From Actinomycetota bacterium (GTDB lineage: Bacteria > Actinomycetota > Thermoleophilia > Gaiellales > Gaiellaceae): DNA of 7,218 nucleotides. The stretch spans positions 98,740 through 105,957 of the forward strand of contig PMMN01000075.1 in the NCBI GenBank assembly GCA_003162235.1. The letters are read 5' to 3'. The notes under the pieces were generated by a model, which ran no database searches, had not been told where the DNA came from, and was given only the letters and a program-made list of their open reading frames with translations. The position numbers and the translations under genes are program-made. This document shows positions 1 through 6,704 of this stretch, piece by piece (within the stretch, counting starts at the first letter, position 1; the number at the start of each line of letters is the position of its first letter).

Positions 1-1055
1 TCCCCGGCGAGCTGCCCGCAGGCAGCCTCGATCTCGCGCCCTCGGGCTACTCGCACCGTGGCCTCGAGTCCACTCTTGGAAAGCGTCTCGCGGAAGGAGT
101 CGATCGCTGTTCGGCTGGATCCGCGGAAGGCGCCGGTCTCGTTGTAGGGGATCAGGTTGAGCTTGAAGACCTTCGGGTTGAGCAGCCGTGCGAGCGCCCG
201 CGCCTGGTCGGGGCGGTCGTTGACGCCGGCGAGCATCAAGTACTCGACCAGCACCTTGCGCCGGCGAGCGGCGTAGAAGCGCTTGCAGGCCGCCAGCACC
301 TCGGCGATCGGAAAGCGGGCGGTGATCGGCATCAGAGTGCGGCGAAGCTCGTCGTCGGGCGCGTGTAGCGAAAGCGCGAGCCTGACCGGGAGATCCTCCG
401 CCGCGAGGCGGTCGATGCCCGGCACCCAACCGGCGGTCGAGATTGCCGTGCGGCGGGGGCCGATGCCGAGGCCGGGAAGGGCGCGGACGGCCGTTAGAAC
501 GGCCTCGAGGTTCATCAGCGGCTCGCCCATCCCCATCAGGGCCGCGTTGCTCAGACCCCTGACCGGCAGACCCTCCCGGCCGGCGGAGCCCGGCTCGGCC
601 ACCGCCGACGAGGAACCTGAGCGGCTGCCGTCAGTCGAATTGACAGCCCGTAAGAAGAACAGCGCCTGCTCGACGATTTCCCAGGCGCTCAGGTTACGCC
701 TGAAGCCCATCTGGCCGCTGGCGCAGAAAGAGCACTTGAGCGGGCAGCCCGACTGGGTCGAGATGCAGACCGAGCGGCGCCCGTCGCGGTAGCGCATCAG
801 CACGGACTCGACGGGATGCCCGTCGTGCGTGCGGAAGAGCGCCTTGACCGTGCCGTCGCGGGCCTCGAGCCGGCGCTCGAGCACGAGCGTGGAGAAAGGC
901 ACGCGCTCGACGAGTTTGGAGCGCAGCTCTTTCGGCAGCGCGGTCATCTCCTCGTAGGAGCCGGCGCCGGCGCAGGCGCGCTCCCACACCTGGCGGGCGC
1001 GGTAGGCGGGCTGGCCGAGCTCGGCCAGCGTCTGCTCGAGGAGGTCGTGGTCCAC
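1..1055 (-). CDS. rlmN: RlmN, dual-specificity 23S rRNA A2503 / tRNA A37 C2-methyltransferase (3' end cut by window edge)
   Basis: This radical-SAM enzyme methylates C2 of A2503 in 23S rRNA and of A37 in some tRNAs in the cytoplasm. About 351 codons are visible, so only a few C-terminal residues should be missing. From the GTG at 1055 the protein begins VDHDLLEQTLAELGQPAYRA, the usual RlmN N-terminal domain. The 4Fe-4S/SAM motif is SGCPLKCSFCA (Cys104, Cys108, Cys111). Cys97 in SVCIS and Cys346 in EAACGQLAG match the catalytic pair Cys118/Cys355 of E. coli RlmN. GQMGFRRNL, MGMGEPLMN and LNLIPYNE are also family motifs. The frame is open only from the permease stop at 1116, has no ATG near its start and has no Shine-Dalgarno site, so GTG is the best start but not certain. 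Residues about 138-166 form a Ser/Gly/Ala-rich insertion. Expression may depend on readthrough from the permease or on a promoter near the hairpin. Confidence 0.95.
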   Translation of the reverse strand, partial: MDHDLLEQTLAELGQPAYRARQVWERACAGAGSYEEMTALPKELRSKLVERVPFSTLVLERRLEARDGTVKALFRTHDGHPVESVLMRYRDGRRSVCISTQSGCPLKCSFCASGQMGFRRNLSAWEIVEQALFFLRAVNSTDGSRSGSSSAVAEPGSAGREGLPVRGLSNAALMGMGEPLMNLEAVLTAVRALPGLGIGPRRTAISTAGWVPGIDRLAAEDLPVRLALSLHAPDDELRRTLMPITARFPIAEVLAACKRFYAARRRKVLVEYLMLAGVNDRPDQARALARLLNPKVFKLNLIPYNETGAFRGSSRTAIDSFRETLSKSGLEATVRVARGREIEAACGQLAG

Positions 1056-1065
1056 GGGAAGCTGA

Positions 1066-1110
1066 GATAACGGTAGCGCCCGCCCGTGGGGACGGGCGCT
1101 ACCGGTTATC
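1066..1110. repeat. Long GC-rich hairpin with GTAG at both stem bases, between the permease and rlmN
   Basis: Arms 1071-1082 (CGGTAGCGCCCG) and 1093-1104 are perfect 12-bp reverse complements. The stem continues inward with 1083-1085/1089-1091 around a GTG triloop, with A1092 bulged. It continues outward with GATAA 1066-1070 against TTATC 1106-1110, with G1105 bulged, for about 20 pairs in all. It starts 5 nt after the permease stop codon and ends 10 nt before the rlmN GTG. It could be a terminator for the ABC operon, but there is no T-run on either strand, so an intrinsic terminator is doubtful. The GTAG tetranucleotide at the stem base resembles REP-type palindromes; that assignment is inference. 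Confidence 0.75.
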
Positions 1111-1115
1111 CGTTT

Positions 1116-3779
1116 CTATTCGTACTGGAGAGCTTCGAGCACGTTCAGCTTTGCCGCGCGCCGCGCCGGGAAGATCGCCGCGACGATGCCGATGATCACC
1201 GCTGCGATCCCGCAGAGGATGAGTTGCCCGGTCGGGAGCGAGAAGCTCACGTAGGGCATGCGACTGACGAGGAGCACGCCGAACACCAGGCCGAGCCCGA
1301 TCCCGAGCGCACCGCCGATCAGGGCCGTGATCACCGCCTCGTGACGGATCATGCGCCGCGTTTGCCGTTGCGTGACGCCGATCGCTCGCAACATCCCCAG
1401 CTCCCGCGTCCGTTCGTAAACGGTCAGCACCAGCATCACGATGATTCCGACGACGCTGATCAGCACCGAGAAGGCAAGCAGCACGTAGAGCACCATCAGG
1501 ATCGGGTTGAGCTGTGCGATCTGGCTGTCCACGAACTGCTGGCGGGTCTGCGCCTGGGCGTTCGGGAAGCCGGCCAGTGCCTTCTCGAGGGCCTTCGAGT
1601 TGGCCGGGGTCGCCCCGCCTGTCATCTTCAGGAGCGTGTACATGTTCGACGGATCCTGGAAGTTCGCATCGAACGTGCGGGCCGAGAAGGTCACGTCACC
1701 GAACGGAGAGCCTCCCGTCGGCGGCTTGAAGATTCCCGCCACGCTCAGCTTGATCGGCTTGTACGCCGGCGTAACGATCCCCACCGGCGAGCCGAGCTTC
1801 AGGTGATGCGACTTGGCGAAGGCGTCGCTGACGATCGCTCCGGTCGCGCCGAGCGAGTCGAGAGTGATCTCCGAGCCGGTCTTCCACTTGAGTCGGAAGA
1901 CCTGCGCGGGCTGACCGTCGAGGGCCGTGACCATGGCGCTCTTCCCGTACACGAGCGCGAAACCGGCGCGGACGCTCGAGATGGCCTCGACACCCGGCAC
2001 CTTGGCCACGGCGTCGGAGGCGGCAACAGGAATACCGGTGGTCGAGCTCTGGTTGACGGGCGTGATCGCGTAACTGCCGGTGAAGATCGCGTCGACGGCG
2101 CCCTTGAACGAGCCGATCAGGCTCGCGGCCAGCACCGCGACGAGAGTCACCAACGCCAATCCGATCATCAGAGCGGCGGCCGACGAAGCCGTTCGCTCCG
2201 GGCTTCGCCCCGAGTTTTCCAGCGCCAGGTGGTTCATGACTCGGTCGGGGACGACGCCGGGGAATTCCGATCGCCTGCGCAAGGCCAGCTTGACCAGCCA
2301 GGATAGGAACGAGAGCGGCCACACGACGATCGAGAGCAGCGTCACCGCCAATGTCCCCAACGGGCTGACCGCTCGGGCGACCGGCTTGACCACGCGGGCG
2401 ATCACGAGCGAGACGCCGATGAAGATGAACACCGCGCCGCCGCCCAGGGTGAGCAGGATCTCCTGGGTGGTCAGGCCGTGCCCGAACAGTCCGACCATGA
2501 GCAGGAAGAAGCCGAGCGCCGTCAGCGCCAGCGAGCCGGGGGTGCGGAAGCGGCGGAAGCGAGAGGGCGGCAGCATCGCGCCCTCGCGAACCGCCGCGAT
2601 CGGCGGCACTCTGGTCGCCCTGAGCGCCGGTCTGGCGCTGGCGATCAGCGTCACGATGATTCCGACGGCCAGGGAGACGACTACCGTCCGGGTCTCGATC
2701 ACTATCGCGTTCTTCGGCAGTTCTAGGCCCAGGCTCCGGAACAGGCGCATCAGGCCTATGGCCAGACCGAAACCGAGCAGGAGGCCGGTGATCGAAGCCA
2801 CTACTCCGACGATCGCCGCCTCGGTGAGGATCGAGAGCATGACCTGGACGCGCGAGCCGCCGAGCGTTCTCAGCGTTGCGAACTCGCGCGTGCGCTGCGC
2901 GACCGTGATCGAGAGCGTGTTGATGATCACGAAGCTGCCGACGAAGAGTGCAATGCCGGCAAAGGCGAGCAGGAAGTACTGGAAAGCCGAGATCTGCTTC
3001 GAGGTGTCCGAGGACGCCTTCGAGGCCTCCTGGGCACCGGTTCGTACGGTCACGCTCTTCGGAAGAGCACTGCGAAGCTCCGTCACGAGCCGAGCGGGAG
3101 AGACGCCGGGCTTGGCGATCGCCTGGATGCTGTCGAGCTTTCCTTGGCGGTCGAAGAGCCGCTGCGCGGTGCCGAGGTCGAAGCCGGCGAGGGTGGCACC
3201 GAGGATCCCGTTCGACGATCCGAATTTGACGATGCCCGACAACCGCATCTTGCGCACCGGGCCGTTGGTGAGGATGCCGATGATGTCGCCAGCCTTGTAG
3301 CCGGCTTTATCGGCAGCCGCCTGGTCGATCACCACCTCGCCCGCCTTGGGCCAGGACCCGGAGACGAGAGTAAGGGTGTTCAGCTGCGAAACGGCCGGAT
3401 CGATGCTGAAGCCGAGGTTCGGAGCTCCGCCGGTGGAGATGACCTTGCCGTTCTTGCCGACGATCGAGCAGGATGCGCTGCCGACGCTGCCGACGGCGGC
3501 CTTAACATCGCTGACCGAGCTGACTCTCGCGAGCACAGACTGGGGGAAACTCGGAGTGATGCTCATGCCGCTCATGTTGTTCTGCACGACCGAGCGGCCC
3601 GTGATGTAGGCGTCCGTCCCCTTGTAGATCTCCTTGTACAGGCTGCTGAAAGAGCCGTTGATCGTGTCGGTCAGGACGTAGGTGCCGCTAATCATGGCGA
3701 CGCCGAGCACGATCGCGATTGCGGTCAGACTCGAGCGCAGCTTGCGAGTCAGGAGTCCGCGCAGGGTGATCCTGATCAT
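1116..3779 (-). CDS. ABC transporter permease with two MacB-PCD/FtsX modules
   Basis: This is the membrane subunit of a MacB/LolCDE-type (type VII) ABC exporter or extractor. The 887 residues form two repeats, each a transmembrane helix, an extracytoplasmic MacB-PCD-like domain and a three-helix FtsX domain. In the first, the helix is at about 14-34, the outside domain at 35-265 and the FtsX helices at 266-288, 320-345 and 363-382. In the second, the helix is at 534-556, the outside domain at 557-757 and the FtsX helices at 758-787, 815-838 and 851-871. The cytoplasmic coupling segments QRTREFATLRTLGGSR (295-310) and ERTRELGMLRAIG (789-801) are the family hallmarks. A hydrophobic linker lies at 416-498. 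ATG 3779 was chosen because the homology begins at MIRITLRGLLTRKLRSS and GGAAGGA sits 9 nt upstream, inside the end of the ATPase gene. The frame stays open to 3908, but that stretch overlaps the ATPase gene and looks non-coding. The substrate cannot be read from the sequence. Confidence 0.92.
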   Translation of the reverse strand: MIRITLRGLLTRKLRSSLTAIAIVLGVAMISGTYVLTDTINGSFSSLYKEIYKGTDAYITGRSVVQNNMSGMSITPSFPQSVLARVSSVSDVKAAVGSVGSASCSIVGKNGKVISTGGAPNLGFSIDPAVSQLNTLTLVSGSWPKAGEVVIDQAAADKAGYKAGDIIGILTNGPVRKMRLSGIVKFGSSNGILGATLAGFDLGTAQRLFDRQGKLDSIQAIAKPGVSPARLVTELRSALPKSVTVRTGAQEASKASSDTSKQISAFQYFLLAFAGIALFVGSFVIINTLSITVAQRTREFATLRTLGGSRVQVMLSILTEAAIVGVVASITGLLLGFGLAIGLMRLFRSLGLELPKNAIVIETRTVVVSLAVGIIVTLIASARPALRATRVPPIAAVREGAMLPPSRFRRFRTPGSLALTALGFFLLMVGLFGHGLTTQEILLTLGGGAVFIFIGVSLVIARVVKPVARAVSPLGTLAVTLLSIVVWPLSFLSWLVKLALRRRSEFPGVVPDRVMNHLALENSGRSPERTASSAAALMIGLALVTLVAVLAASLIGSFKGAVDAIFTGSYAITPVNQSSTTGIPVAASDAVAKVPGVEAISSVRAGFALVYGKSAMVTALDGQPAQVFRLKWKTGSEITLDSLGATGAIVSDAFAKSHHLKLGSPVGIVTPAYKPIKLSVAGIFKPPTGGSPFGDVTFSARTFDANFQDPSNMYTLLKMTGGATPANSKALEKALAGFPNAQAQTRQQFVDSQIAQLNPILMVLYVLLAFSVLISVVGIIVMLVLTVYERTRELGMLRAIGVTQRQTRRMIRHEAVITALIGGALGIGLGLVFGVLLVSRMPYVSFSLPTGQLILCGIAAVIIGIVAAIFPARRAAKLNVLEALQYE

Positions 3780-3783
3780 GGCG

Positions 3784-4560
3784 CTAGTTCCTTCCGATCT
3801 CTTGGATCGCCTTCTGGATTTCCTCCGGTGTCGTGTCCGGGAGCTCCTTGACGATCGCGCCGTCGCCGAGGAAGAGGACGCGGTCGGCGATCGTTGCAAC
3901 CCGGGCATCGTGGGTGACCATCACGATCGTCTGTCCGAGCGTCTCGACCGAGTCGTGCAGGAGGTCGAGGATCTCGCCGCCGGTGCGCGAGTCGAGGTTG
4001 CCGGTCGGCTCATCGGCGAAGAGCACGGTCGGGCGCGAGATCAAAGCACGGGCGATCGCCACTCGCTGCTGCTGACCGCCGGAGAGCTGGGCCGGGCGGT
4101 GACTCAGGCGCTTCGAGAGCCTGACCTTGGTGACGACCTCGTTGAACCAGTCGGGATCGACCTTCTGGCCGGCGATCTCGAGCGGCAGGACGATGTTCTC
4201 GCGCGCCGTCAGCATCGGCAGGAGATTGAAGAACTGGAAGATGAAGCCGACGTGCTTGCGCCGGAGCTTGGTCAGCGCCGTGTCGTCGAGCGTCGTGATC
4301 TCCTGGCCGCCGACCTCGACGGAGCCCGACGTGGGCTTGTCCAGTCCGGCGAGGATGTGCATCAGCGTGGATTTGCCCGAGCCCGAAGGGCCCATGATCG
4401 CCGTCAGGCGCCCGGTCGGAACGTCCAGTGAGACGCCGCAGAGGGCGTTCACGGCGGTGTCGCCCTCGCCGTAAGTACGGCAGAGATCGACCGCGTGCAC
4501 GGCGATATCGCCCCGCTGCGCCGTCTTCCTTGCGAAATTCTTAGTGGCTTCGGTGGTCAT
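3784..4560 (-). CDS. ABC transporter ATP-binding protein (LolD/MacB type)
   Basis: This is the cytoplasmic ATPase that drives the FtsX-type permease encoded immediately downstream. The 258 residues are the usual length plus a short tail. The A-loop tyrosine is Y30 (RTYGEGDTAV), Walker A is GPSGSGKST at 57-65, the Q-loop is Q109 in IFQFFNLLP, the signature is LSGGQQQR at 159-166, Walker B is VLFADEP with D183/E184, the D-loop is GNLD, and H217 is the switch histidine. All catalytic residues are present, so it should be active. ATG 4560 (MTTEATKNF) is preceded by a strong AGGAGGG (4565-4571). The frame stays open upstream to 4920 through a truncated second ATPase, but the Shine-Dalgarno site and normal family length favour 4560. 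The stop lies 4 nt before the permease ATG, and the permease ribosome site overlaps this gene's last codons, which indicates translational coupling. The substrate is unknown. Confidence 0.94.
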   Translation of the reverse strand: MTTEATKNFARKTAQRGDIAVHAVDLCRTYGEGDTAVNALCGVSLDVPTGRLTAIMGPSGSGKSTLMHILAGLDKPTSGSVEVGGQEITTLDDTALTKLRRKHVGFIFQFFNLLPMLTARENIVLPLEIAGQKVDPDWFNEVVTKVRLSKRLSHRPAQLSGGQQQRVAIARALISRPTVLFADEPTGNLDSRTGGEILDLLHDSVETLGQTIVMVTHDARVATIADRVLFLGDGAIVKELPDTTPEEIQKAIQEIGRN

Positions 4561-4671
4561 TCGTCCCTCCTGGATGCGTTCCGGCGCCGCGGTCGGGTCG
4601 GCGCCGGAAAATAGTAGCCATATCTCTACGAGTGCCTTGTCACATTCCGGTAACGGTGGTTCGGGATTACG
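4561..4671 (-). promoter_or_regulatory. Leader of the ABC exporter operon: inverted repeat, Shine-Dalgarno site and possible promoter
   Basis: This spacer separates the ATPase remnant from the intact ATPase start. It holds a strong Shine-Dalgarno AGGAGGG at 4565-4571 and a perfect 10-bp inverted repeat, 4579-4588 against 4600-4609 (TTCCGGCGCC on the given strand), with an 11-nt loop. Just upstream is an AT-rich island unusual for this window. On the minus strand it includes GTGACA (4638-4643, 5 of 6 matches to a -35) and TACTAT (4611-4616, -10-like). Their 21-nt spacing is too long for a standard sigma-70 promoter, so the promoter call is tentative. The hairpin has no T-run and is more likely an operator or 5' UTR structure than a terminator. 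Confidence 0.45.
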
Positions 4672-4911
4672 GGCCAGCCTGTGCATGAGCGTCGACTTGC
4701 CCGAGCCGGACGGTCCCATCACGGCGGTCAGGCGCCCGTCCTGGATATCCAGCGAGATGCCGCGTAAGGCATCGACGGCCGTGTCGCCCTCTCCATAACG
4801 GCGAGAGATTCCGTTCGCCCGGACGACGGCTTCTGCCGCTATCTCGCGGTGTTCTCCATTCCGTCGGTCGGCGAGTATCGCTGCCGGCTCGACCGAGCTT
4901 TGCACCCGCAT
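4672..4911 (-). pseudogene. Truncated ABC ATPase: N-terminal fragment up to Walker A
   Basis: Starting at ATG 4911 (MRVQSSVEPAAIL), with AAGGAGA at 4921-4927 spaced 9 nt away, the frame encodes the first part of a LolD/MacB-type ATPase. It contains the A-loop region RRYGEGDTAVDAL and a perfect Walker A, GPSGSGKSTLMH. It diverges just after RLA (about 4672), losing the Q-loop, signature, Walker B and H-loop. Over 50 aligned residues it matches the intact downstream ATPase at 36, while the first 30 or so residues do not match. It is therefore an old, diverged paralogue fragment and not a recent copy. It runs without a stop through 37 unrelated codons into the intact gene in the same frame, so a 375-residue fusion with two Walker A motifs is formally possible. 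I favour a decayed remnant of a second exporter or a partial tandem duplication. Confidence 0.75.
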
Positions 4912-5055
4912 CGATCTCACTCTCCTTGCATTCGATTGGCGTACCCAAGCTTTTCGTGCAGGGCGCGAAGCCGAAATGGGGTGGGCTGGTGTGTGACCGT
5001 GCGGACAACCACACTCCGCCGGTACGGCCAGGTCGAGGTTGAGCGCCGCGCGTTG
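4912..5055. other. Intergenic gap between the antiporter gene and the ATPase remnant
   Basis: This 144-bp gap shows no coding pattern on either strand. On the minus strand it carries AAGGAGA (4921-4927), which serves the ATG at 4911. I could not place a convincing -35/-10 pair, and no strong terminator hairpin follows the antiporter stop, so cotranscription from the antiporter is possible. Confidence 0.5.
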
Positions 5056-6093
5056 CTAGCGGCCGGCCAGGAAGAAAGCGGTGGCGAGTGCCACGTAGAC
5101 GGCGAGGAGCGCGGCGCCGCGTAGACGGCTGGAACGACCCTGGACGAGCAGCACTCCGACAAGCGCCGTCGACAGCGCCAACGCGGCGATCTCCACCGGG
5201 CGGAACGAGAGCGCGAGCGGCTTGATCAACCAGGAAACGAGCGCGATCGCCGGGATCAGGAACACGGCCACCTGTGCGCCTGAGGAGAGGGCGATCTCGG
5301 AGGCGAGCTTGATATGCCCGCGCGCGGCGACTACGACCGCGCCCCCATGCTCGGCGGCATTTCCGGCTATGGCGACGATGACGGCGGCGACGAAGAACTC
5401 GGACAGGTGGGCGTGCCTGGCGAAGGTGTCGATGGTGCCGACAACGGTCTCCGCCACGAACGCCGTCACGACCGTGGCGGCGGCGAGGACGGTGAGCGAG
5501 AGCGGAAGCGACCAGGCGTGGATCTCGACGGGGAGGTCGGAGACGTGCAGGAGGCGGTGGCGTCGGAGCGCGCGCCAGGTAACCACGAGGTAGCAGGCGA
5601 GCAGAGCGACCGAGACCGGGACGCTCGAGAGCGCCGTCACCTGCCGGGACGACTGGCCCGCCCAGGCGAGCGTCGCCGGAATCAAAAAGAGCAGCACCGA
5701 GAGACCGATCAGTGCGAGCCAGGTGAACGACGAAGTGCGGTCGATCTTGCCGCTCTTGCCGACCACGAGGGAGGCTCCGAGAACCAAAAGCAGGTTGCCG
5801 ACGATGCTGCCGGTCAGAGACCCGCGCACGACGCCCGGGAGCCCGTCCGCCACTGCAAACAGTGCGACGATCAACTCGGGCGCGTTGCCGAAGGTGGCGT
5901 TGAGGAAGCCGCCGATTCCTGCGCCCGTGTGCTCGGCCAGGTGCTCGGTCGCCTCGCCGATCAGCCAGGCGAGCGGGATCAGCGACAGGGCAGCGATCGC
6001 GAACAGCAGCGTCTCCGAGAGGGCCGAGGTGGCGTCGAGCGCTATCACCAGAGGCCCTAGCGCGAGGCTCAGCCAGAGGATGCGGCGGATCAC
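5056..6093 (-). CDS. cax: Ca2+/H+ antiporter, CAX family
   Basis: This inner-membrane exchanger expels Ca2+ (and possibly other divalent cations) in return for protons. The 345 residues are typical of bacterial CAX proteins and almost entirely hydrophobic, with about 11 membrane helices. The two family c-repeats are present: GGFLNATFGNAPELIVALFA (61-80, acidic residue E73) and VAIAGNAAEHGGAVVVA (240-256, acidic residue E248). These glutamates are the expected cation-binding residues. GSIVGNLLLVLGAS (95-108) and SGAQVAVFLIPA (271-282) are also characteristic. The linker between the halves (about 174-194) is short and carries ALRRHRLLH. GTG 6093 begins MIRRILWLSLALG, with a weak AGGG 8 nt upstream; no ATG lies nearby. 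The gene is divergent from the Cys-rich gene and heads the minus-strand run. A link to the downstream exporter is not evident. Confidence 0.93.
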   Translation of the reverse strand: MIRRILWLSLALGPLVIALDATSALSETLLFAIAALSLIPLAWLIGEATEHLAEHTGAGIGGFLNATFGNAPELIVALFAVADGLPGVVRGSLTGSIVGNLLLVLGASLVVGKSGKIDRTSSFTWLALIGLSVLLFLIPATLAWAGQSSRQVTALSSVPVSVALLACYLVVTWRALRRHRLLHVSDLPVEIHAWSLPLSLTVLAAATVVTAFVAETVVGTIDTFARHAHLSEFFVAAVIVAIAGNAAEHGGAVVVAARGHIKLASEIALSSGAQVAVFLIPAIALVSWLIKPLALSFRPVEIAALALSTALVGVLLVQGRSSRLRGAALLAVYVALATAFFLAGR

Positions 6094-6296
6094 ACGGCGG
6101 ACCCTACAGGGAGGAAGGAGCGATCTCTATGCGGGCACCGTGACGAGGTCGAGCCGGAAGCGTGAGTCGGCGTTCGAGTAGGGCTCTGGACCGCAAGAAA
6201 GAGACCGTTCGCCGAAGAAGTCGCGATTCGAACTAGCTCAGTTTGGGGCTCCTGTCAAGGCTTGCGGAGCAGGTAAGCCGTGCGCACAATCGGAGT
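6094..6296. promoter_or_regulatory. Divergent intergenic region between cax and the Cys-rich gene, with a candidate leaderless promoter
   Basis: These 203 bp should hold promoters for both flanking genes. For the plus-strand gene, TTGCGG (6262-6267) and CACAAT (6285-6290) are spaced exactly 17 nt, and the ATG at 6297 lies only 6 nt after the second hexamer. This is the geometry of a leaderless promoter, although each hexamer is a modest match. GGAG at 6292-6295 is too close to the ATG to act as a ribosome site. For cax I found only weak candidates, such as TCGACC with TAGAGA on the minus strand, and do not assign one. The frame of the plus-strand gene stays open back to a TTG at 6243, but that stretch looks non-coding. 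Confidence 0.35.
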
Positions 6297-6704
6297 ATGT
6301 CCAAGCATCTCCGTGAGGCTGTTGGTCTACCTCTGAGGCCGCAGGAAGAAACGGAATGCCGCCGCTGCGAGGTGCATTGCGACAAGATCGTCTATCCCGG
6401 CGCCTGTGTACGGCGTTCCTGTCCGTTTCTCTATGCCTACGAAGCCTTCGAGCACACCTATGTGGGCTGCATGCAGAAGATCTACGAGGTCGAGATCGAT
6501 CTCGATCTTCTGCGCATGGCGGAGGAGGCCAAGGGCTTCGGCGCGGTCAAGGCGAAGCGCGAGCCTTTGCCGATGTGCCAGGCCGAAGTGGACCAGTGCT
6601 ATACGCACCGGCGCGACCGGCTCGGCTGCCGCAATCCCGAGTTCAGCGAGCTCCCCGTCGGTCAGCCGACGTTCCGCGTGCTCGCCCGCGTCCGCCGCTC
6701 CTAG
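6297..6704 (+). CDS. Small cysteine-rich protein of unknown function
   Basis: I do not recognise this family. From ATG 6297 (MSKHLREAVGLPL) it has 135 residues, no signal peptide and no membrane segment, so it is probably cytoplasmic. It has nine cysteines, at 21, 24, 28, 37, 42, 58, 94, 101 and 111. The first five form CX2CX3CX8CX4CP (ECRRCEVHCDK then ACVRRSCPF), which looks like a metal site, either a Zn ribbon or an Fe-S cluster. A central aromatic and acidic segment, YAYEAFEHTYVGCMQK then EVEIDLDLL, is followed by MCQAEVDQCY and RLGC. Coding potential is supported by this ordered Cys pattern and by a balanced amino-acid composition, unlike the Arg/Ala/Pro-rich alternative frames. An upstream TTG at 6243 would add 18 residues with no better ribosome site. 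It stands alone, divergent from cax. A metal-binding role is inference. Confidence 0.75.
   Translation: MSKHLREAVGLPLRPQEETECRRCEVHCDKIVYPGACVRRSCPFLYAYEAFEHTYVGCMQKIYEVEIDLDLLRMAEEAKGFGAVKAKREPLPMCQAEVDQCYTHRRDRLGCRNPEFSELPVGQPTFRVLARVRRS

Noticed and set aside
1086..3300. Two long plus-strand frames (406 codons each, 1086-2306 and 2080-3300) opposite the permease
   Set aside because: They lie antisense to a clear permease gene and encode Arg/His/Asp-rich or Ser/Arg/Pro-rich strings with no domain. They are expected shadows in GC-rich DNA.
3780..3908. A 43-residue N-terminal extension of the permease frame
   Set aside because: It overlaps the ATPase gene, is a low-complexity Ser/Arg string, and the family start with a good Shine-Dalgarno site is ATG 3779.
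3784..4920. A single 378-residue ATPase starting at GTG 4920
   Set aside because: GTG 4920 has no ribosome site. The intact ATPase has its own strong site and a normal length from 4560, and the upstream part is a truncated paralogue. The fusion is kept only as a possibility in the findings.
6228..6260. tRNA-like D-arm string TAGCTCAGTTTGG near 6234
   Set aside because: No matching D-stem partner at the right distance, no anticodon arm, no T-loop within the next 70 nt and no acceptor pairing.
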